Assembly (NCBI GenBank): GCA_028708195.1
Contig: JAQVZK010000025.1
Coordinates: 1-13,351 of the forward strand
DNA length: 13,351 bases
Reading direction: 5' to 3'
DNA from: Desulfovibrio sp.
GTDB taxonomy: Bacteria; Desulfobacterota; Desulfovibrionia; Desulfovibrionales; Desulfovibrionaceae
The notes beneath the pieces are model-generated. The model ran no database searches. It was not told where the DNA came from and saw only the letters and a program-made list of their open reading frames with translations. This document shows, in pieces, positions 5,209 through 10,359 of the stretch; position 1 is the first letter of the stretch; each line of letters opens with the position of its first letter. Made by a program: the position numbers and the translations under genes.

Positions 5209-7299
5209 ATGTACGTGAAAAAATTTAGCCGCGCCCTGAGCCATGTGGTTTTTGCTGTCTTTTGCCTTTGCTGGACGGCCTCAGGAACCGTGGCCGCCGA
5301 AGTCATCAACGATTTCTCCTCCATCGTCACCGTTCACAAGGACGGCACCATGCGCGTGAGAGAAGAAATCACCTTTACCGCAGAAGGCGATCAGATAAAG
5401 CGCGGCCTTTACCGCGATTTTCCTGTGGGCTACAGCGGGCCAGCCGCTTACAGTGGCAAGGTGCCTTTCAAGCTTGTCAGTGTTGAGCTTGACGGTACCC
5501 CCCTCAACTCGGTTGAAACGGAAAGAAAAGGCGACATGCTGCGCATTCTCATGCGCAATGACGAGTTGCTCTCTCACGGTGAACACCACTTTGTGCTGAC
5601 GTACGATACGTCCCTGCACCTGCGTTTCTACGAGGGGCACGGAGAACTCAACTGGAACGTCACAGGCCAGTGGGCCTTTGAAATCCTGTCTTTCTCCTGC
5701 CGCATGATACTTCCTGCGGGCGTGCCCGTGCAAAAGACCGCCGCCTGGATGGGCAAGGCGGGCAGCCGGGCCTCAGAGGGCATAGACATCACAAAGCCCG
5801 CCCCCAATGTGGTTCTTTTCGCTTCAAGTGAAGGCGACGGCATGTTTTCCCCCCGTCTCGCCCCCAACGAGCAGTTTACCGCTGCCGTATCCTTTCCGCT
5901 TGGTGCCATAGCCGATCCGGTGGTGCCGCTGGTGGCGAAGCAAAAGGCCGAGGCTGAAAAATATGCCGAAATGCGCGCCGCAGAAAAAGCCCGGGAGGCC
6001 GCCCTTGCCAAAGAGGCGGCAGAGCGCGGATTTATATACGAAACATTGTATTACCACCCCATGCTCTTGCCGCAGATCGGGGTGCTGTGCCTTGTTTTTC
6101 TCTATTTTCTGCTGGCATGGTGGCGCGTGGGCAAGGACCCCGCCAGCGGGCCTGTTTTTGCCCGTTTTTATCCGCCACAGGCCCAGTATATGGGCAGAGG
6201 CCCAGGCAGGGTTTCGGGCTATATGTCGCCAATGGCTGTGGAATATGTTCGCATGACCATGCACTCCAGCGGGCGGGGTCTCGCTGCCATATTTATTGGT
6301 CTGGCGGGTCGCGGCCTGTGCTCCATCCACAAGATAGACAAGTCCACCTTTGCCGTGCGGCCCAAGGACCGCCCTCAGGGCACCCCCAGCGATCTCGCAC
6401 CGGAAGAAGAGATCGTATACCAAAAGCTCACCCAGGAGGCGTCCGACGGCGAGTTGGTCTTGAGCCCCAAGCAGGAGAGCCTGCGCTCCATCTTTACCTC
6501 CGCCAAGGGCAGCCTGCACAAGAATTATGGGCAGGCCTGGTCGCGCAACGGCCTTGTGATCTTTTTGGGGTGGTTTGTGGTGCTGCCGCTGGCGTTTACC
6601 ATCAGTTTCGCCAATGTTGATGCCACCGCCCTTACGGCCGATTATCCCGACCTGCCGCCTTGGGTTAGCCTTTTTTTTGCCTGTCTGTTTTTCTGCGGTA
6701 TGGCAGTGCTGCCCAGCTTTTTACAGCGTATGACCGGCAGGTGGGTGATCTTTGCCATCAGCGCGGTCTTTCCGCTGTCACTGGTGGCGGCCATGTATTC
6801 AGAAGGGCTGTTTGACGACATAGACTGGATACTGCCCGTCGTAATGCTGGTTGTGGCCTATGTGTTCAGCCTGCTTATGAAGGCGCCCTCCAAGCAGTGC
6901 CAGCAGGTGCTGGACGAAATAGCGGGGCTTGCCCTTTACATCAGCGCGGCGGAAAAAAACCGGCTTGAGATGTTCAACAAAGAAGGCGCCAGCCCAGAAG
7001 ACAGCCCGGAGATTTTCAAGCGGCTGTTGCCCTACGCCCTGGTGCTCGGCCTTGAAAAAACATGGTGCAACCGCTTTGCCGGGCAGCTTGCCGAGGGCCT
7101 GCTTGACGACAGCGGCATAGACAAGGACCTTGTGGCCAACAGTGCGGACTGGACCCGCTTTGCGCAGGGGCTTGCTGGCGCTGTGGCGGCATCGGCCGTG
7201 CAGCAGTCAAGCTCTTCTACCTCATCCGATAGCGCCTTTGGCGGCAGTGGCGGCGGCTCTGGCAGCGGCAGCGGCGGCGGCGGGGGTGGCGGCCTGTAA
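5209..7299 (+). CDS. DUF2207 family membrane protein with glycine-rich C-terminal tail (696 aa)
   Basis: A signal peptide (about residues 1-30, ending VAA) is followed by an extracytoplasmic DUF2207 domain (about 31-230), marked by I-x-x-F-S-S-I-V-T-V-H-K-D-G-T-M-x-V-x-E near its start and ELNWNVTGQWAFEI near residue 150. A charged alanine-rich helix (about 245-275, probably coiled coil) leads to a transmembrane helix (about 287-309). A soluble region contains a P-rich turn and GYMSPMAVEYVRM, followed by a cluster of three or four helices (about 450-560). A further soluble domain follows, and the last 35 residues are almost only Ser and Gly, typical of the family. The frame opens at 5191, but ATG 5209 has GGGA (5199-5202) six bases upstream and begins the signal peptide directly. 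Function is unknown; linkage with LemA suggests envelope maintenance. Confidence 0.92.
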   Translation: MYVKKFSRALSHVVFAVFCLCWTASGTVAAEVINDFSSIVTVHKDGTMRVREEITFTAEGDQIKRGLYRDFPVGYSGPAAYSGKVPFKLVSVELDGTPLNSVETERKGDMLRILMRNDELLSHGEHHFVLTYDTSLHLRFYEGHGELNWNVTGQWAFEILSFSCRMILPAGVPVQKTAAWMGKAGSRASEGIDITKPAPNVVLFASSEGDGMFSPRLAPNEQFTAAVSFPLGAIADPVVPLVAKQKAEAEKYAEMRAAEKAREAALAKEAAERGFIYETLYYHPMLLPQIGVLCLVFLYFLLAWWRVGKDPASGPVFARFYPPQAQYMGRGPGRVSGYMSPMAVEYVRMTMHSSGRGLAAIFIGLAGRGLCSIHKIDKSTFAVRPKDRPQGTPSDLAPEEEIVYQKLTQEASDGELVLSPKQESLRSIFTSAKGSLHKNYGQAWSRNGLVIFLGWFVVLPLAFTISFANVDATALTADYPDLPPWVSLFFACLFFCGMAVLPSFLQRMTGRWVIFAISAVFPLSLVAAMYSEGLFDDIDWILPVVMLVVAYVFSLLMKAPSKQCQQVLDEIAGLALYISAAEKNRLEMFNKEGASPEDSPEIFKRLLPYALVLGLEKTWCNRFAGQLAEGLLDDSGIDKDLVANSADWTRFAQGLAGAVAASAVQQSSSSTSSDSAFGGSGGGSGSGSGGGGGGGL

Positions 7300-7375
7300 A
7301 CGGGGATTGCAAACGGGGCACAAGCCATAAGCCTGGCCCCAAATGCCGCCCGTTATCGTCCTTTGGGGAGCGGCA

Positions 7376-7417
7376 GGCTCCGGCTGCGTGTCTGGTAACA
7401 AAGGGTGAGCCTTTTTT
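7376..7417 (+). terminator. Weak possible terminator after the DUF2207 gene
   Basis: GGCTC (7376-7380) can pair with GAGCC (7407-7411), followed directly by TTTTTT (7412-7417). The stem is only 5 bp and the loop is 26 bases, so this is weak, but no better plus-strand terminator was seen after 7299. Confidence 0.3.
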
Positions 7418-7510
7418 ATCTGTGCCTGCTTTGGCGGCACCGCAGGCAGACGGTTTGCCCTGCCCCAATGCCTGGGCACCTCTACGTTGCAAAATTAACA
7501 GCGGCCAACG

Positions 7511-7549
7511 AAAAAACAGAAGCCCATCCGCTCAGCGGGTGGGCTTCTG
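7511..7549 (-). terminator. Rho-independent terminator, minus strand
   Basis: A 15-bp stem (7517-7531 with 7535-7549, one T-G pair, arm CAGAAGCCCATCCGC) with a 3-base loop is followed on the minus strand by TTTTTT (7516-7511). It would end transcription of the gene at 7738-8517, leaving a 3' untranslated region of about 225 bases. Confidence 0.88.
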
Positions 7550-7654
7550 CATATGGAACAGCCTTGAGACGTGCTATGGATGAAAGGCGCGGCCTCTGGG
7601 GCCTCGTTTCGGTTCAGCTATGCCCAGTAAGAGCTTTATGGGGTTGGGGCGTTG

Positions 7655-7687
7655 GGGGGGCGACCCGTTTGCAAAAGGGTTCCCCCC
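7655..7687. repeat. G/C-tract hairpin in the 3' region of 7738-8517
   Basis: GGGGGG (7655-7660) pairs with CCCCCC (7682-7687), and ACCC (7663-7666) with GGGT (7677-7680), separated by a small internal loop. The loop contains the palindrome TTTGCAAA. It has no T tract. I suspect a dispersed intergenic repeat, which only a genome search could show. Confidence 0.5.
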
Positions 7688-7737
7688 ACAAAGCCTTTCA
7701 AATTATGTCTTGCCCCCGCAAGATTTTTCAGCAAAAA

Positions 7738-8517
7738 TTACCCCGCCGCCGGGAAATTCACCGTAATTTCGCGGGTATTGATCTTGTTTTTGTCTTCGGA
7801 CTTCCAGTCTTGGACCTTTTCAACCCAGGTTTCAAGAATGACGGCGGCACCGCCGCCGTCGGTTGTTCCTTCCAGAGAGTAATTGTGTGTATTGTTGGCG
7901 GTTTTAAGCATGGTCAGCGTGGATGAAAGAGCGTCGTAAAATCCCACGGAAAAAACGTACCCAAACTCTTTGCCAGCGATAAAGGGTCTATCCGTGCCCA
8001 CATCGCCCAAGGTGTAAACGAAGCGGTATCCATCAACCCATATGGGGTTCATTCCCCTCAAGCTGGTGAAGGACATTGCAGCTTTTTTTGTCTCAAGGTC
8101 ATACAAGGTGAAGTGCACTTCGGGGCTCATCGGGTTGCCCCCTGCCAGCAGCACTTGCTTCTGGCTCGGGCTGGGAAAGACCTCCGCGCAGCGAAACTCG
8201 TCCTCCAGGGGCAGGGACGCGACAAATTCTCCCTTTTCAGAGAAAAAAAGCGCCGTCCAGATTTCTTCGCCGCCAGTATCAGACTCTTTTGGCGGAAGAA
8301 CTGCCCAATAGTGGACGGGAGCCCCTGGGGGAAGCAGTTCAGCATCTATCTTGTTGACGGTAATTTCAGAATCCACGGCAGAATCTTGTAAGTAAAGCTT
8401 GCCGTCACGGAGAGAGTACTCCCCGGCTTCACCAGCAGGGGCCGCAGCAAGGGCCATATGCAGGCAGGGCAAAAGAAGCAGTGCCGCCAAGGCAGAAGCA
8501 AGGAACGTTTTTTTCAT
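7738..8517 (-). CDS. Exported protein of unknown function, beta-rich (259 aa)
   Basis: A clear signal peptide (MKKTFLASALAALLLLP... ending ALA, about residues 1-24) precedes a beta-strand-rich mature protein. Segments such as TALFFSEKGEFVASLPL, AEVFPSPSQKQVLLAGG, VHFTLYDLETKKAAMSF and NPIWVDGYRFVYTLG have the rhythm of beta-propeller blades (strand, turn, S-P-S/D-G-like loop, strand). The match is loose and I do not assign a family. Only two cysteines are present, one in the signal peptide. The start has GAGGAGAA six bases upstream. It is divergent from the beta/gamma-crystallin gene. A good sigma-54-like promoter lies about 26 bases upstream of the start, and a strong terminator 190 bases past the stop. 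It probably works in the periplasm. Confidence 0.85.
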   Translation of the reverse strand: MKKTFLASALAALLLLPCLHMALAAAPAGEAGEYSLRDGKLYLQDSAVDSEITVNKIDAELLPPGAPVHYWAVLPPKESDTGGEEIWTALFFSEKGEFVASLPLEDEFRCAEVFPSPSQKQVLLAGGNPMSPEVHFTLYDLETKKAAMSFTSLRGMNPIWVDGYRFVYTLGDVGTDRPFIAGKEFGYVFSVGFYDALSSTLTMLKTANNTHNYSLEGTTDGGGAAVILETWVEKVQDWKSEDKNKINTREITVNFPAAG

Positions 8518-8542
8518 GTGATGTTCTCCTCTTTAACCAATA

Positions 8543-8559
8543 AAGCACATGGCGTGCCA
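8543..8559 (-). promoter_or_regulatory. Sigma-54-like promoter for 7738-8517
   Basis: The minus strand reads TGGCACGccatGTGCTT: the -24 element is perfect, GG and GC are 10 bases apart, and 11 of 12 consensus positions match. The predicted start near 8533 gives a short leader of about 16 bases that still contains the whole GAGGAGA ribosome binding site. Confidence 0.6.
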
Positions 8560-8587
8560 AACATAACAGATTAATATTTTTAACTAT

Positions 8588-8606
8588 TGTTATGATTATC
8601 ATTCCA
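8588..8606. promoter_or_regulatory. Possible Fur box
   Basis: TGTTATGATTATCATTCCA contains two adjacent NATWAT-type hexamers (TGTTAT, GATTAT) and the palindrome ATGATtATCAT. About 12 of 19 positions match the classical Fur box, so this is a marginal call. It lies about 55-75 bp upstream of the predicted start of the minus-strand gene. Confidence 0.3.
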
Positions 8607-8608
8607 GG

Positions 8609-8646
8609 TGCCAATAAATCTGGCATGTCCTGCCTGTTTTTAGGCA
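8609..8646. promoter_or_regulatory. Two palindromes, candidate activator (enhancer) sites
   Basis: TGCCA-N7-TGGCA (8609-8625) and TGCCT-N6-AGGCA (8631-8646) have centres about 21 bp apart, two helical turns. They are about 85-105 bp from the predicted minus-strand start and about 170-195 bp from the plus-strand start, the range usual for sigma-54 enhancers. Confidence 0.45.
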
Positions 8647-8704
8647 CTTCGTAGGCGGTTCTGCGCACCGGTATGGCCGCGGGAAGGCATTTTTTCAAGC
8701 ATGG

Positions 8705-8721
8705 TGCCCCACTTTTGGGCA
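8705..8721. promoter_or_regulatory. Third palindrome, candidate activator site
   Basis: TGCCC-N7-GGGCA is a perfect 5-bp inverted repeat with a T-rich centre. It is centred about 98 bp upstream of the predicted plus-strand transcription start. The same layout occurs in the tandem repeat at 2359-2396. Confidence 0.45.
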
Positions 8722-8784
8722 ATAGCCCCCCCAAAATTCCGGAAAGAAGCTCACATACTCTACTTTTCTACTGCCGTCGCCATT

Positions 8785-8801
8785 CGGCACGGTATATGCT
8801 T
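8785..8801 (+). promoter_or_regulatory. Sigma-54-like promoter for the beta/gamma-crystallin gene
   Basis: CGGCACGgtatATGCTT has GG at 8786-8787 and GC at 8798-8799, with 10 of 12 consensus positions matching. It shares GGCACG and TGCTT with the divergent promoter at 8543-8559. The predicted start near 8811 gives a leader of about 74 bases. Confidence 0.5.
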
Positions 8802-8884
8802 AGCCAGGTGGTGATTCATAAAGCTACGACCTTCAAGTTGTGGACAGGCGATGCAGAATCTTAAAATTATTCCAGGAGGCCGAC

Positions 8885-9232
8885 ATGACCCGTGTGAGCA
8901 AGACCAGATTTTTTGCGGCAGCACTGCTTTGTGCTGCGTTTTTTACCAGCGTACTGCTGCCCGGCGATGCCTTTGCCAGAAGCTGTGCGGCAATCATCTA
9001 TGAGCACTCCAATTACGGTGGCGCATCACAATGCTTGCAGGAAGGCAGCTATAACCTTAACGAGCTTAGAATTGGCAATGACAAATTGAGCTCGATCAAG
9101 GTGCGCAAGGGAAACAGGGTGTTTTTGTTCGAGCACAAGAATTTTTCTGGCCGAAAATGCCTTGTTGACAAAAGCTACACGTACATCGGCGGCAAATGGA
9201 ATGACATAACATCGTCAATCATCGTCGAGTAG
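8885..9232 (+). CDS. Exported beta/gamma-crystallin domain protein (115 aa)
   Basis: A signal peptide (about residues 1-31, ending AFA) precedes one beta/gamma-crystallin domain made of two Greek key motifs. The first (about 36-73) has Y-E-H-S-N-Y-G-G and NDKLSS (65-70); the second (about 78-114) has F-E-H-K-N-F-S-G and NDITSS (106-111). Both end motifs fit the N/D-N/D-x-x-S/T-S calcium-binding consensus exactly, so the domain should bind two calcium ions. The mature protein has three cysteines (34, 50, 92). Bacterial members are calcium-binding or structural secreted proteins, and some are related to the I36 family of peptidase inhibitors. The start is fixed by AGGAGG five bases before the ATG; an in-frame ATG at 8840 is not needed. 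It is monocistronic, with a terminator at 9344-9376. Role in this organism is unknown. Confidence 0.9.
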   Translation: MTRVSKTRFFAAALLCAAFFTSVLLPGDAFARSCAAIIYEHSNYGGASQCLQEGSYNLNELRIGNDKLSSIKVRKGNRVFLFEHKNFSGRKCLVDKSYTYIGGKWNDITSSIIVE

Positions 9233-9343
9233 GTACTCGCCTTCATTGGTCGTCCTTCGCAGCCACAGGGGATGACCGGCACGGTAATGCAAAAAAACAG
9301 ACTACACGTTTCGTGTCAAAAGTCGTAGTGTGCCAACACGGTT

Positions 9344-9376
9344 AGCCCCCAGTTCAACCTTGAACTGGGGGCTTTC
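9344..9376 (+). terminator. Rho-independent terminator after the crystallin gene
   Basis: AGCCCCCAGTTCAA (9344-9357) pairs perfectly with TTGAACTGGGGGCT (9360-9373). The tail TTTCTGCTTTCT follows. It lies 112 bases after the stop at 9232 and works on the plus strand only. Confidence 0.85.
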
Positions 9377-9578
9377 TGCTTTCTAGGGGCGTGCAAAGGT
9401 AATTCCAGCCACCTGCGCCTTGACCTCGCTGATGGGGCGTACTGCTGAAATCGCACAATGGTATTACCACAAGCATTCCCCTGCTGAGCTGCTGCAACTG
9501 CTGACCCCGTTTCATCACAAAACCATACTTTTTCAGTAGCCATAAAAAATACTATTTGCTTGTCATACTTCTTGTGTG

Positions 9579-9605
9579 GTGTTACCTTAATACAAATAGT
9601 GTTAC
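9579..9605. promoter_or_regulatory. Direct repeat GTGTTAC, possible operator of the FmdE operon
   Basis: GTGTTAC occurs at 9579-9585 and 9599-9605, 20 bp apart, so on nearly the same helix face. It lies in the A/T-rich zone about 95-120 bp before the FmdE start. No regulator is known to me for it. Confidence 0.3.
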
Positions 9606-9621
9606 GATTTGACAATCAAAA

Positions 9622-9673
9622 CAGCCGTTTTTCTTTTTGCCCGCATGTCTCGGCAAAAGGCGAGACGCGGCTG
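9622..9673 (+). other. Foldable leader of the FmdE gene
   Basis: CAGCCG (9622-9627) can pair with CGGCTG (9668-9673), enclosing an inner stem GTCTCG (9647-9652) with CGAGAC (9661-9666). It ends 14 bases before the AAGGAG of the FmdE gene and does not cover it. It fits no riboswitch class that I recognise. Confidence 0.35.
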
Positions 9674-9697
9674 AACTGCTGCTGGCAAGGAGACATC

Positions 9698-10234
9698 ATG
9701 GATCAGTTAGCATTGGACAGACGCAACAGGGCAGTGACTTTTCACGGCCATCTGTGCCCTGGCCTTGTTATTGGCCTGCGCGCTGTTGAGGCGGTAATGG
9801 CCCACCCTGTGCTTGGGCAGATTGATTACGGCAAACTCGTTTGCATAACAGAAAATGATGCCTGCGGCGTGGACGCCATTCAATGTCTGCTTGGCTGTTC
9901 AGCGGGTAAAGGCAATCTGGTTGCGCGTCCGCGCGGCAAACACGCGTATTCATTTTTCGACCGCGATAGCGGCACTGCTCTGCGCGTAAGCCTACGTGCC
10001 AGTAAGCACGAACAGACCAGTCGAGAAGAGTGGCAACAAATTCTTATGGACATGCCTCTTGATAAAATGTTCAGCGCGTCTGCCCCGAGCTATGAAGTTC
10101 CTGAAAGCCCGCGTATTTTTGCTTCCATACCCTGCGAAATATGTGGTGAAGGTGTAGCCGAACCCATGTTGCGGTTTGAGAACGGCAAAAAAGTCTGCCT
10201 GGACTGCCACCACCATTATTCCCGGCGCTGGTAA
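9698..10234 (+). CDS. FmdE family protein with C-terminal zinc ribbon (178 aa)
   Basis: The product is related to subunit E of molybdenum formylmethanofuran dehydrogenase; homologues occur widely in bacteria that lack methanofuran, where their role is unproven. The FmdE core shows HGHLCPG (residues 16-22) and E-N-D-A-C-G-V-D-A-I-Q-C-L-L-G-C-S-A-G-K-G-N (52-73), a His/Cys-rich set consistent with metal binding. A zinc-ribbon-like end has CEIC (146-149) and CLDC (167-170), then HHH. There is no signal peptide, so it is cytoplasmic. The frame opens at 9560, but AAGGAG (9688-9693) places the start at 9698, where homology begins. It is followed by a TonB receptor, a methyltransferase and an exported protein, which points to handling of a metal or metal cofactor rather than to methanogenesis. 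Family certain, function inferred. Confidence 0.9.
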   Translation: MDQLALDRRNRAVTFHGHLCPGLVIGLRAVEAVMAHPVLGQIDYGKLVCITENDACGVDAIQCLLGCSAGKGNLVARPRGKHAYSFFDRDSGTALRVSLRASKHEQTSREEWQQILMDMPLDKMFSASAPSYEVPESPRIFASIPCEICGEGVAEPMLRFENGKKVCLDCHHHYSRRW

Positions 10235-10252
10235 ATGGAAACGAACGGACTG

Positions 10253-10275
10253 GCTGCCCATAGCAGCTTTTTTTT
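10253..10275 (+). terminator. Weak terminator or attenuator between the FmdE and TonB receptor genes
   Basis: GCTGC (10253-10257) and GCAGC (10263-10267) form a 5-bp stem with a 5-base loop, followed at once by eight T (10268-10275). The short stem suggests partial termination, which would lower receptor expression relative to the FmdE gene. A second T7 run follows at about 10290. Confidence 0.45.
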
Positions 10276-10359
10276 CAGCAATCGGTAGCACTTTTTTTAA
10301 AAACATCACACGACAAGTCTGGCAACAACTTTCAGCACGAGCGCTGCCAGGGGGCATAT

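Larger units (their letters stand above)
7300..7737. other. Intergenic region between convergent genes, no gene seen
   Basis: These 438 bases separate the convergent genes ending at 7299 and 7738. They hold a weak plus-strand terminator (7376-7417), two TGCC/GGCA palindromes (7423-7448 and 7461-7478), the strong minus-strand terminator (7511-7549) and a G-tract/C-tract hairpin (7655-7687). An open frame on the plus strand here runs antisense into the gene at 7738-8517 and has no ribosome binding site. Confidence 0.6.
8518..8884. promoter_or_regulatory. Divergent regulatory region between 7738-8517 and 8885-9232
   Basis: There is no gene in these 367 bases. The region contains divergent sigma-54-like promoters (8543-8559 minus, 8785-8801 plus). 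Between them are three palindromes with TGCC/GGCA half sites (8609-8625, 8631-8646, 8705-8721) and a Fur-box-like stretch (8588-8606). The segment 8566-8605 is strongly A/T rich, which could help DNA bending between enhancer and promoter. Confidence 0.65.
9233..9697. other. Intergenic region before the FmdE gene
   Basis: These 465 bases contain the crystallin terminator (9344-9376) and a short open frame on the plus strand (9387-9539, ATG at 9432) with no ribosome binding site, which could be a gene remnant. An A/T-rich promoter-like zone follows (9541-9620) with TTGTCA at 9560-9565 and two GTGTTAC repeats 20 bp apart (9579-9585, 9599-9605). A foldable leader (9622-9673) precedes the FmdE gene. 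Confidence 0.5.

Noticed and set aside
7405..7926. Plus-strand frame of 173 codons
   Set aside because: It crosses a strong terminator and runs antisense into the end of the gene at 7738-8517, with no ribosome binding site.
9377..9697. Cobalamin or molybdenum-cofactor riboswitch before the FmdE/TonB operon
   Set aside because: Looked for because of the receptor and FmdE genes. No GCCACTG B12 box or other conserved core was found on the plus strand.
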